The notes beneath the pieces were generated by a model. The model did no database searches. It was given only the letters and a program-made list of their open reading frames with translations, and had not been told where the DNA came from. A stretch of 64,000 nucleotides of DNA from JAFEDN01 sp963818985. GTDB taxonomy: Bacteria; Pseudomonadota; Gammaproteobacteria; Coxiellales; Coxiellaceae. The stretch lies in the NCBI GenBank assembly GCA_963818985.1, contig CAWFUJ010000007.1:186001-250000 (forward strand). The letters are read 5' to 3'. Shown in pieces: positions 44,251-52,815 of the stretch; position 1 is the stretch's first letter; the number at the start of each line of letters is the position of its first letter. A program made the position numbers and the translations under genes.

Positions 44251-45645
44251 ATGAGTACTAAACAGACAGCAACTGGCAAGGTGGTAGAAATCATTGGTGC
44301 GGTGGTTGACGTAGAATTTGGTCGTGATTCAGTGCCAAAGATCTATGATGCGTTACGCATTGATTCGCACCATATCACTTTAGAAGTGCAACAGCAATTA
44401 GGTGATGGCATTGTGCGTTGTATCGCACTAGGAACCACCGAAGGTCTAAAACGCAATTTAGAAGCAGTCAATACCGGTAAGCCCATTTCAGTACCCGTGG
44501 GTGAAAAAACTTTAGGCAGAATTATGAATGTCTTAGGTGAACCTATTGACGAAGCGGGCCCCATTGAGTCGAATGTTTTGAAATCAATCCATCGCAAACC
44601 GCCATCGTTTGTGGAGCAAGCTGGAAGTACCGAGCTTTTAGAAACTGGAGTCAAAGTGATTGATTTGCTTTGCCCCTTTGCTAAAGGCGGCAAAGTAGGT
44701 CTGTTCGGCGGCGCCGGCGTCGGTAAAACTGTTAATATGATGGAATTGATCCGTAATATTGCTATCGAACACAGTGGTTACTCAGTGTTTGCTGGAGTGG
44801 GTGAACGTACTCGAGAAGGCAATGATTTCTACCATGAAATGAAAGAATCTAAAGTGTTAGATAAAGTTTCATTGGTTTATGGTCAAATGAATGAGCCACC
44901 TGGCAATCGTTTACGAGTGGCATTGACTGGCTTAACAATTGCCGAGAACTTCCGCGATGAAGGCCGAGACGTGCTTTTGTTTATTGATAATATTTATCGA
45001 TTTACCTTGGCAGGAGTAGAAGTGTCTGCATTGTTAGGACGTATGCCGTCGGCGGTAGGGTATCAACCGACTTTGGCCGAAGAAATGGGTCAATTGCAAG
45101 AACGAATTACCTCAACGAAAACGGGTTCCATTACTTCTATCCAAGCGGTTTATGTTCCTGCGGATGACTTAACTGATCCTTCTCCAGCGACGACTTTTGC
45201 CCATTTGGACGCGACCGTGGTATTGTCAAGGCAAATTGCCGAACGAGGAATCTATCCCGCTATTGATCCACTGGACTCGACAAGTCGTCAATTAGATCCA
45301 CTGGTGATTGGTGAAGAACATTATCAAGTTGCGCGTGGCGTACAACAAACCTTGCAAAGATATAAAGAACTAAAGGACATCATCGCTATTTTAGGTATGG
45401 ATGAATTATCGGATGATGATAAATTGATAGTCAGACGGGCTCGCAAAATTGAGCGTTTCTTATCACAACCTTTCTTTGTAGCCGAAGTATTCACCGGTCA
45501 AGCTGGAAAATATGTTTCGTTGCGCGATACAATTCGTGGATTTAAAGGCATCATTCAAGGTGACTACGATCATTTACCAGAGCAAGCATTTTATATGGTA
45601 GGCTCAATTGAAGAGGTCATAGAAAAAGCTAAAAGCATAACTTAA
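44251..45645 (+). CDS. atpD: F0F1 ATP synthase subunit beta
   Basis: A 464-residue catalytic subunit. P-loop GGAGVGKTVNMMELI, catalytic Glu in GVGERTREGNDFYHEM, LLFIDNIYRFTLAG and the signature PAIDPLDSTSRQLDP are present. The ATG at 44251 follows GAGGAAATAGAA and is preferred over a TTG at 44227. Confidence 0.97.
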   Translation: MSTKQTATGKVVEIIGAVVDVEFGRDSVPKIYDALRIDSHHITLEVQQQLGDGIVRCIALGTTEGLKRNLEAVNTGKPISVPVGEKTLGRIMNVLGEPIDEAGPIESNVLKSIHRKPPSFVEQAGSTELLETGVKVIDLLCPFAKGGKVGLFGGAGVGKTVNMMELIRNIAIEHSGYSVFAGVGERTREGNDFYHEMKESKVLDKVSLVYGQMNEPPGNRLRVALTGLTIAENFRDEGRDVLLFIDNIYRFTLAGVEVSALLGRMPSAVGYQPTLAEEMGQLQERITSTKTGSITSIQAVYVPADDLTDPSPATTFAHLDATVVLSRQIAERGIYPAIDPLDSTSRQLDPLVIGEEHYQVARGVQQTLQRYKELKDIIAILGMDELSDDDKLIVRRARKIERFLSQPFFVAEVFTGQAGKYVSLRDTIRGFKGIIQGDYDHLPEQAFYMVGSIEEVIEKAKSIT

Positions 45646-45681
45646 GCTCACTATCACAAAATTCTCCCACCAGGAGGGATA

Positions 45682-46095
45682 ATGAAATTAGACATTGTCA
45701 GTGCCGAAAAAGCCTTGTTTCATGGCACAGTTAAATTTTTATCAATTACCGGTAGCGTCGGCGAGTTAGGAATACATCCAGGCCACACCGCATTACTCAC
45801 GGCGTTAAAACCAGGTCAAGTTCGTGCGGAATTAACTGAAGGTCGTGAAGAGATATTCTATATTTCTGGTGGGATGCTTGAAGTTCAACCTGACGTGGCC
45901 ACTATTTTAGCAGATACAGCTGTGCGTGCCGCAGATTTGGATGAGGCTGCTGCACAAGCAGCAATGTCCCATGCCGAGAAAACCTTAAGCGAGCGTAAAG
46001 CCGGCGTCGAATATTCCACGGCATTGACAGAATTAGCCGAGGCGGCGGCACAATTACGCGCGATACAAATGCTACGTAAACATCATCGAACTTAG
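45682..46095 (+). CDS. atpC: F0F1 ATP synthase subunit epsilon
   Basis: A 137-residue regulatory subunit with an N-terminal beta sandwich (GELGIHPGHTALLTALKPGQ) and a C-terminal helical hairpin (DLDEAAAQAAMSHAEKTL onward). The ribosome site CAGGAGGGATA is strong. It is the last F1F0 gene of the operon. Confidence 0.95.
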   Translation: MKLDIVSAEKALFHGTVKFLSITGSVGELGIHPGHTALLTALKPGQVRAELTEGREEIFYISGGMLEVQPDVATILADTAVRAADLDEAAAQAAMSHAEKTLSERKAGVEYSTALTELAEAAAQLRAIQMLRKHHRT

Positions 46096-46115
46096 CCCCC
46101 AAGGATGGAGATTGT

Positions 46116-47486
46116 ATGGGTTTAAAGGTCATTATTTTAGCCGCGGGAAAAGGTCAGCGGATGATCTCCGACCTCCCAAAAGTTTTGCACCCATTAGGAG
46201 GCAAGCCTCTATTAGAGCATGTTATACACACTGCCAAACAATTATCCCCTGAAGCAGTTTATGTTGTTTATGGTAATGGTGGGAGCATTGTTTCAAAGAT
46301 CCTGGAACATTTACCCGTACAATGGGTCGAACAATCACAATTATTAGGCACGGGCCATGCCGTATTACAAGCCTTACCCCATTGCGATGACAACGATCGA
46401 GTATTGATTTTATATGGTGACGTACCACTCATTTCATTGGCTTCTTTAAATGATCTTCTGTCGGTAACACCTGCCGACGGTTTAGGATTGATTGTTGCGG
46501 AATTGGATGACCCCCAAGGTTTTGGCCGTATCATCCGCGATGGACAAGATCAGGTGGTTGCGATAATTGAACACCGTGATGCCAGCGAACAGCAGCGCAA
46601 AATTAAAGAGATAAATACCGGTATTATGGCGACAACCGCTTATCATTTAAAAAAATGGCTGCCAAATTTAAAAAATAGCAACCAACAAAATGAATATTAT
46701 TTGACAGATATCATTGCTTTAGCAGCTCAACAGCAGATCCCCATTGCCGATACTAAACCCGCTTCAAATTTAGAAACACGCGGGATTAATGACCGTAATG
46801 AACTGGCTGTCTTAGAACGCTACTACCAGCGTTTAATAGCGACCCGATTAATGGCTGCGGGTGTGACTATAGCAGATCCGCAACGTCTCGACGTCCGTGG
46901 GGAAGTCTCTATCTCTCCCGACGTATTTTTAGATATTAATGTGATTCTTGAAGGTCGGGTGGTCATCGGTAAAAACAGCCGGATCGGCCCTAACGTATTA
47001 TTAAAAAATGTTGAAATTGGCGAGAACGTTGAAATTTTTGCAAATAGTATCATTGAGGGTGCCGTGATCGACGATCAATGCCAAATTGGCCCTTTTGCCA
47101 GAGTTCGACCGGACACGGTGATTGAGTCCGGGGTAAGACTAGGCAACTTTATCGAAGTGAAGAAATCATTTATAGGGCAAGAAAGTAAGGCTCATCATTT
47201 TGGTTATTTAGGGGACGCAGTGATTGGCAGTCATGTGAATATAGGCGCGGGCACCATTACTTGTAATTATGATGGTAAAAATAAGCATCAAACTCAAATC
47301 GCAGATGGCGCATTTATTGGTGCACATAGCGCATTGATTGCGCCAGTAGCCATTGGTAAAAATGCGACTATTGGCGCAGGCTCCACTATCACGCATGATG
47401 CGCCAGCTGATGCTTTAACCGTAGCCCGAGTTCGTCAATCGACAGTAAAAGGTTGGAGACGCAGTCATAAAAAGACCACGGCTTGA
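46116..47486 (+). CDS. glmU: Bifunctional GlmU (UDP-GlcNAc pyrophosphorylase/GlcN-1-P acetyltransferase)
   Basis: A 456-residue cytosolic enzyme making UDP-GlcNAc for peptidoglycan and LPS. The N-terminal uridylyltransferase has ILAAGKGQRMISDLPKVLHP. The C-terminal left-handed beta-helix acetyltransferase has GNFIEVKKSFIG, HFGYLGDAVIG and NIGAGTITCNYDGKNKHQT. It follows atpC directly, a common gammaproteobacterial order. Confidence 0.96.
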   Translation: MGLKVIILAAGKGQRMISDLPKVLHPLGGKPLLEHVIHTAKQLSPEAVYVVYGNGGSIVSKILEHLPVQWVEQSQLLGTGHAVLQALPHCDDNDRVLILYGDVPLISLASLNDLLSVTPADGLGLIVAELDDPQGFGRIIRDGQDQVVAIIEHRDASEQQRKIKEINTGIMATTAYHLKKWLPNLKNSNQQNEYYLTDIIALAAQQQIPIADTKPASNLETRGINDRNELAVLERYYQRLIATRLMAAGVTIADPQRLDVRGEVSISPDVFLDINVILEGRVVIGKNSRIGPNVLLKNVEIGENVEIFANSIIEGAVIDDQCQIGPFARVRPDTVIESGVRLGNFIEVKKSFIGQESKAHHFGYLGDAVIGSHVNIGAGTITCNYDGKNKHQTQIADGAFIGAHSALIAPVAIGKNATIGAGSTITHDAPADALTVARVRQSTVKGWRRSHKKTTA

Positions 47487-47524
47487 TGAGTCTAACAGCC
47501 GCGGGATGACAGCTTAGGATAATT

Positions 47525-48274
47525 ATGGCTATTCCCAGAATTTTTTTTTCAGGTGCTTTGAGTGAAGAACAGTTAATCACCCTCGACGAAGCTAATAGTC
47601 GGCATTTATTAAAAGTTTTGCGTTTACGGATCGGCGAATCTTTGCAGTTGTTTAATGGCTTTGGTGGTGAATACCTTGCCATATTAAAAGATACTCACAA
47701 ACAGCATGCCATTATTAAAGTTAACAAGTATATCGCCACAGAAAATGAATCCCCCTTGAAAATCCATTTAGGGCAAGCCATTAGTCGTGGTGAAAGAATG
47801 GATTTCGCTGTGCAAAAATCTGTGGAATTAGGAGTGGACTGCATCACCCCGCTGATAACCGAGCGCTGTGGGGTGCAATTAAGTACCGAAAGAATATCCA
47901 ATCGATTACAACATTGGCAAAAGGTGGTGATCAGTGCCAGTGAACAATCCGGACGTTGCATCGTTCCTCAAGTCTTCCAGCCATGTGAATTTGCTGATTT
48001 CTTAAAACAACCAAAGGGGGAATTATGTTTAATATGTCACCCCTTTACCCCTTCTAAAGCTTTACCCGATTTAATGGGGGTCAGCAAAGTCACCCTGATC
48101 ATTGGTCCAGAAGGTGGCTTTTCTGAGCAAGAAGTGATCCAAGCGGAAAAAACTGGGTTTCAGAGTTTATTTTTGGGCCCGAGAATTCTGCGTACCGAAA
48201 CTGCTGCGCTAGCGGCCATCACCCTTTTACAAACCATTGGCGGCGACCTAAATCATGATAGAGTAGGTGATTGA
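47525..48274 (+). CDS. rsmE: 16S rRNA (uracil-1498-N3)-methyltransferase RsmE
   Basis: A 249-residue SPOUT (knotted) methyltransferase with an N-terminal PUA-like domain. The knot motifs are LIIGPEGGFSEQEV and LGPRILRTETAALAAI. A half palindromic repeat (GCGGGATGAC) lies between glmU and this gene. Confidence 0.94.
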   Translation: MAIPRIFFSGALSEEQLITLDEANSRHLLKVLRLRIGESLQLFNGFGGEYLAILKDTHKQHAIIKVNKYIATENESPLKIHLGQAISRGERMDFAVQKSVELGVDCITPLITERCGVQLSTERISNRLQHWQKVVISASEQSGRCIVPQVFQPCEFADFLKQPKGELCLICHPFTPSKALPDLMGVSKVTLIIGPEGGFSEQEVIQAEKTGFQSLFLGPRILRTETAALAAITLLQTIGGDLNHDRVGD

Positions 48275-48392
48275 GCGGGCGGATGATTTTGTTGCGGCTC
48301 ATTATTTTTTAAACCGGTTGTGGTAAAAAAACGGTTAGAACTCAGAGTGTAGACCATCCACGGTGTCAATCACTATCGGGAGCTCGAGTGGT

Positions 48393-48460
48393 ATGTCATC
48401 TCGGAAAACGCACCCAAAGTATGTCATCCCGGATAAATGCTGCACATTTTCCGGGATGAC
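48393..48460. repeat. GTCATCCCGG palindromic repeat downstream of rsmE
   Basis: A full unit GTCATCCCGGATAAATGC ... ATTTTCCGGGATGAC at 48423-48460 is preceded by a partial one (GTCATCTCGGAAAACGC). It lies in the 330-base gap 48275-48605, which otherwise holds AT-rich sequence and a TATAAT at 48564-48569 before the DUF1328 gene; I see no further gene there. Confidence 0.85.
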
Positions 48461-48605
48461 ATATTATTTTTAAATTAAAAACATACATTTTTTAAATTTA
48501 ACAAAAACTCATAATTCAGGTTCTATAAGCTCTTGATAATATAAATATTATTTATAAAGATGCTATAATTAGGGTAGGATATAATCAATCTAGAAGGAGG
48601 TTATT

Positions 48606-48788
48606 ATGTTAGGCTTAATAGTCATATTTTTTATAGTGGCTTTAATCGCCGCAGCACTCGGTTTTGGGGGAATAGCGGGTGTAGCTCTGGGCTTTGCGCA
48701 AGTTTTATTCTATATATTCTTGGTTTTGTTTTTAGTTGCATTGGTATTAGCGCTCGTCAGGGGCGACCGAAGATGGTGGTGGTGGTAA
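48606..48788 (+). CDS. DUF1328 family small membrane protein
   Basis: A 60-residue protein with two helices (LGLIVIFFIVALIAAALGF and FAQVLFYIFLVLFLVALVLA), a GGIAG turn and a C-terminal RGDRRWWWW. This matches the YtjA/DUF1328 family, stress-associated inner-membrane proteins of unknown mechanism. AGAAGGAGG gives a very strong ribosome site, and TATAAT lies about 37 bases upstream. Confidence 0.85.
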   Translation: MLGLIVIFFIVALIAAALGFGGIAGVALGFAQVLFYIFLVLFLVALVLALVRGDRRWWWW

Positions 48789-48800
48789 GAATCCGATCAC

Positions 48801-48825
48801 TCCCTCTCCTCAGACCGGAGAGGGA
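48801..48825 (+). terminator. Hairpin after the DUF1328 gene
   Basis: A 9-bp perfect stem TCCCTCTCC / GGAGAGGGA with the 7-base loop TCAGACC, 12 bases after the stop. It belongs to the CCCTCTCCC repeat family. Confidence 0.6.
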
Positions 48826-48907
48826 ATTGATCTTGACTGTCAAGTAATGACACTCTTTTTATTTAATGGGATACTATAGGCTGTAAAGTTATATACGGAG
48901 ATAGAGA

Positions 48908-50338
48908 GTGCCTATGATCCAACTCAAAATGACCATTAACGGTAAAAGTTTTAATGGGGAATCCTCCAGCTTTTCAGTTATTAACCCAGCGACAGAACAA
49001 TCTATTTGTGAGTGCCCTGCGGCCAGCGCAGAACAAGTCGATGCCGCTGTGAACTCTGCCCGCCATGCTTTTAAAACTTGGAAACAAACCACGCTTGCGC
49101 AACGTTGTGAGTTGTTAGGTCAATGTGCGCAGATAATAGATAACCATCGTCAAGAATTAGCCGAATTGCTAACCCGTGAACAAGGAAAACCGTTGGCTGA
49201 TGCACTCGGAGAAGTCGAGAGCAGCGTAGAAGAATTACGAAATATCGCAAAAATGAACCCACCTGCAGTCATTTTACAAGATGATGCAGAAGCAAAGGTC
49301 GAGGTACACCACAAACCCATCGGGGTTGTCGCTGCGATTACCCCATGGAATTATCCAGTGTATATTGCAATCGGCAACTTAGGCATGGCTTTGTTAGCTG
49401 GAAATACCCTGGTATTAAAGCCTTCACCTTACACCCCTTTGACTAGCTTACGCATTGGGGAATTGTTACGCGAAGTTGTCCCTGCAGGGGTTATTAATAT
49501 CATTAGTGGTGGCGATGAGGTCGGAGCGTTATTAACCAAACACCCCGGGATAGATAAAATAACCTTTACCGGCTCAGTGAGTACCGGTAAGAAAATTGCG
49601 CAAATAGCTGCTAAACATTTAAAACCAGTGACATTAGAACTAGGTGGTAACGACCCAGCCATTGTCTTAGCTGATGTTGATATTCAGAAAGTTGCCGAAC
49701 CTATTTTTTGGGGTGCTTTTACTAATACCGGTCAAATTTGCATTGCTATTAAGCGTTTGTATGTTCACGAGAGTATTTTTGAGCCGATAGTGGCTGAATT
49801 AAAAAAAATTGCCGAATCGATTAAATTGGGGGACGGCCTAGAAGCAGGTACTCAGATGGGGCCCTTAAATAATGCAGCGCAATTGAAAAAAATTAAATCT
49901 TTGGTTGCTGATGCCAAACGTGCTGGCGCCAAAATTATCACGGGCGGCAAAAGTTTGAGACGCCCTGGATATTTCTATCAACCCACGTTAGTTACGCAAA
50001 TTAAAGAAGGCGTGCGTTTAGTGGATGAAGAGCAGTTTGGCCCAGTATTACCGATCTTAACTTATCGGGATTTGGATGAGGTTATTGATCGCGCGAATGC
50101 CACACCCATGGGTTTAGGAGCATCGGTATGGTCAAGTGATTGGCAGCAGGCTGCCATGATCGCCCAGCGCTTAGACAGTGGCACGGCTTGGGTTAACCGA
50201 GCATTTACTACGCATCCTGATGCACCGTTTGGCGGGGTTAAAAACTCTGGAATAGGTCGTGAGGGCGGGATATGGGGCTTTTCGAGCGCCACCCATGTGC
50301 AAACCCTGAGTGTCGCCAAGAAAATTAAAACCACTTAA
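48908..50338 (+). CDS. NAD(P)-dependent aldehyde dehydrogenase
   Basis: A 476-residue cytosolic enzyme of the ALDH superfamily. Catalytic Cys278 is in NTGQICIAIKRLYV and general base Glu244 is in LELGGNDP. The cofactor region is ITPWNYP ... KPSPYTP ... FTGSVSTGKKIA. The substrate is not predictable; similarity is to broad-specificity succinate-semialdehyde/benzaldehyde-type enzymes. The start is GTG at 48908 (GGAG well spaced) or ATG at 48914. It is monocistronic by spacing. Confidence 0.93.
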   Translation: MPMIQLKMTINGKSFNGESSSFSVINPATEQSICECPAASAEQVDAAVNSARHAFKTWKQTTLAQRCELLGQCAQIIDNHRQELAELLTREQGKPLADALGEVESSVEELRNIAKMNPPAVILQDDAEAKVEVHHKPIGVVAAITPWNYPVYIAIGNLGMALLAGNTLVLKPSPYTPLTSLRIGELLREVVPAGVINIISGGDEVGALLTKHPGIDKITFTGSVSTGKKIAQIAAKHLKPVTLELGGNDPAIVLADVDIQKVAEPIFWGAFTNTGQICIAIKRLYVHESIFEPIVAELKKIAESIKLGDGLEAGTQMGPLNNAAQLKKIKSLVADAKRAGAKIITGGKSLRRPGYFYQPTLVTQIKEGVRLVDEEQFGPVLPILTYRDLDEVIDRANATPMGLGASVWSSDWQQAAMIAQRLDSGTAWVNRAFTTHPDAPFGGVKNSGIGREGGIWGFSSATHVQTLSVAKKIKTT

Positions 50339-50435
50339 AGTAACGACAGGAGAACAATTCTAGTGGATTGTAATAACTCAGGGTATATAAACCAGCAAAC
50401 GCAGAACGTTCCTATCCACAAGGTGAGTTATTACC

Positions 50436-51539
50436 ATGGATTTTAATTCGGAAGAATTAGTACGCTATAGTCGACATTTTAATCTTTCTCAAATTGGTCA
50501 AAAAGGTCAAAAAGCTTTAAAAAACGCTTCAGTTCTCTGCATTGGCGCTGGAGGTTTAGGTTCGCCACTCATGTTATATTTAGCTGCTGCTGGGGTGGGC
50601 TGCCTAGGCATCGTTGATAATGACACGATAGAATTATCTAATTTGCATCGGCAAATTCTTTATACCTCAAATGAAATCGGTTTACATAAAACCCATGTCG
50701 CTAAAGAAAAATTAGCGGCTATTAATCCAAATATTAACATTCAAATTCACAATGTGCGTTTAATGCCCGAAAATATTTTATCGATTATACAAGATTATGA
50801 TCTTATTGCGGATGGGACTGATAATTTTGCCACCCGTTATTTAATTAACGATGCCTGTGTGTATTTAAAAAAACCTAATTTTTATGCGAGTATTTATCAA
50901 TTTGAGGGGCAGTGCTCAGTTTTTAGTGTAAAAGATGGTCCGTGCTATCGTTGTTTGTTTCCAGAACAGCCTCCATCCAGCTTGACAGCCGATTGTAGTC
51001 AAGCAGGGGTACTGGGAATTCTTCCTGGCATGATGGGAGTTATCCAAGCAACTGAAATCATTAAATACATTATTAATATCGGTGATCTACTCAAGGGGAG
51101 ATTGTTAACATTTAATGCCTTATCGATGAGTTTTCGTGAATTAAAATTTGAGCGCCATCCTGACTGTCAAGTATGTCAAGGTAAAAAAACTTTTGGAGAT
51201 TTTGATTATCAGCCTAGTTGTCATTTATCTGAATTGGAACCTACACAGTTACATCAATGGTTGCAAACGGAGAAAAAAATCTGTTGCTTAGATGTTCGCG
51301 AGCCTTTTGAAAGGCAGATCTGTCATTTGGAGGGACCCTTTATTCCGCTAAGTAGTTTACCCAACCGGATAAATGAATTGGATCCTAATCAAGAAATAGT
51401 TGTCTACTGCAAATCCGGGACGCGTGGACGCCAGGCTGTTGCCTATATGAAAAGATTTGGCTTTTCTTCAGTTTATAATTTGCAGGGAGGAATAATCGCA
51501 TGGGCAAAAAAAATAGATAACTCGCTCACCCTTTACTAG
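50436..51539 (+). CDS. ThiF/MoeB-type adenylyltransferase fused to a rhodanese domain
   Basis: A 367-residue fusion. The N-terminal E1-like domain has the nucleotide loop GAGGLGSP at 37-44, NLHRQILY, and zinc cysteines CYRCLF and CQVCQG. The C-terminal rhodanese (about 265-367) has active Cys325 in VYCKSGTRGR. Such MoeBR/MoeZ-type proteins adenylate and then sulfurate the C-terminal Gly-Gly of ThiS/MoaD-like carriers. No carrier gene is adjacent, so whether it serves thiamine, molybdopterin or another sulfur pathway is open. Confidence 0.93.
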   Translation: MDFNSEELVRYSRHFNLSQIGQKGQKALKNASVLCIGAGGLGSPLMLYLAAAGVGCLGIVDNDTIELSNLHRQILYTSNEIGLHKTHVAKEKLAAINPNINIQIHNVRLMPENILSIIQDYDLIADGTDNFATRYLINDACVYLKKPNFYASIYQFEGQCSVFSVKDGPCYRCLFPEQPPSSLTADCSQAGVLGILPGMMGVIQATEIIKYIINIGDLLKGRLLTFNALSMSFRELKFERHPDCQVCQGKKTFGDFDYQPSCHLSELEPTQLHQWLQTEKKICCLDVREPFERQICHLEGPFIPLSSLPNRINELDPNQEIVVYCKSGTRGRQAVAYMKRFGFSSVYNLQGGIIAWAKKIDNSLTLY

Positions 51540-51561
51540 TCTGTGTTATACTCATCGCAAG

Positions 51562-52161
51562 ATGGCCAAATTGCATTTCTATTATTCAGCGATGAATGCC
51601 GGCAAAAGCACAATTTTGCTGCAGTCAAGTCATAATTACAATGAGCGAGGCATGGATACTTTGCTCTTAGTCCCGAGTATTGATGACCGCTACGGATTAG
51701 GAAAAATTACGACCCGTGTCGGATTACAAGCAGCGGCTACGACTATAGAACCTCAAGATGACTTGAATATAATTATTGAAAACCGGTTAAATCAAAATCG
51801 CAATATTAAATGTGTGTTCGTGGATGAGGCGCATTTTTTAAGTAAAAACCAAGTGCTTCAATTAGCGCATGTGACTGATGATTTGAACATACCCATATTA
51901 ACTTATGGACTGCGTAGCGACTTTAAAGGCGAACCTTTTGCCGGCAGTATGTATTTAATGGCTTTAGCAGATATTATTATCGAGATCAAAACGATCTGTC
52001 ATTGCGGGCGCAAAGCTACCATGAATTTGCGTATTGATCACAATAGAAGAGCTGTCAGAGAAGGCCAACAGGTTGAAATTGGTGGCAACGAACGCTATAT
52101 CGCCACCTGCCGAAAACATTTTCGCTTAGGAGAAAGTGCAAAAGCTGAGTTATCCATATGA
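51562..52161 (+). CDS. tdk: Thymidine kinase (type II)
   Basis: A 199-residue salvage kinase. P-loop SAMNAGKST at about 9-17, catalytic VFVDEAHFL, and the zinc-binding lasso with CHCGRKA and a later CRKHF. YGLRSDFKGEPFAGS is the family motif. It overlaps the next gene by four bases (ATGA). Confidence 0.95.
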   Translation: MAKLHFYYSAMNAGKSTILLQSSHNYNERGMDTLLLVPSIDDRYGLGKITTRVGLQAAATTIEPQDDLNIIIENRLNQNRNIKCVFVDEAHFLSKNQVLQLAHVTDDLNIPILTYGLRSDFKGEPFAGSMYLMALADIIIEIKTICHCGRKATMNLRIDHNRRAVREGQQVEIGGNERYIATCRKHFRLGESAKAELSI

Positions 52162-52763
52162 GCCATCACCATGCAGCCCTGGGTATTTTATTAATTATTT
52201 TACTGACTGGTTGCGCACCGGTAGCACCGACTCATCCATTAAATATTTGTAAAATTTACTCGCAATACCCCCATTGGTATTGGGCATCTCAGTCTACTTA
52301 TAAGAAATGGGGTGTACCTTATTCAGTGCAAATGGCCATTATTTATCAAGAATCTCGTTATAACGCGAATGCCAAACCTTCGCGAGAAAAATTATTATGG
52401 TTAATACCTTGGAAGCGTCCCACAACCGCCCGCGGTTATGCGCAAGCCACGGACGGCACTTGGCAAAATTATCTAAGGTCCACACGTCAACGGAATGCGG
52501 ATCGAACAGATTTTGCCGCTGCGAATGATTTTATAGGATGGTATGGATCTCGAGCGGAAAAGAAATTAGGGATTTCTGCTGATAATGCTTATGATTTGTA
52601 TTTAGCTTTTCACGATGGCATCAATGGGTATTCACAAAGATCGTATGAGCAAAAGAAATGGTTGAAACAAGTTGCGAGAAAAGTGGAGCGGATCGCTAAT
52701 ATGTATCAAATCCAATTGAACCGTTGCCAAAAATCACTACCAAAAAAACATTGGTGGAATTGA
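52158..52763 (+). CDS. Lipoprotein with lytic transglycosylase (SLT-like) domain
   Basis: A 201-residue envelope protein. The lipoprotein signal has lipobox LLTGC (Cys19). The lysozyme-like fold has catalytic Glu65 in IIYQESRYNANAKPS. RGYAQATDGTWQNY and the HDGINGYSQRSY block follow, as in SLT-like muramidases. It probably cleaves peptidoglycan at the inner leaflet of the outer membrane. It starts in the tdk stop codon. Confidence 0.88.
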   Translation: MSHHHAALGILLIILLTGCAPVAPTHPLNICKIYSQYPHWYWASQSTYKKWGVPYSVQMAIIYQESRYNANAKPSREKLLWLIPWKRPTTARGYAQATDGTWQNYLRSTRQRNADRTDFAAANDFIGWYGSRAEKKLGISADNAYDLYLAFHDGINGYSQRSYEQKKWLKQVARKVERIANMYQIQLNRCQKSLPKKHWWN

Positions 52764-52815
52764 GCTCATCCTTGCTGGTTGGTGATCCTCAAGCAAGGGG
52801 TTGAATGGCTGTGAG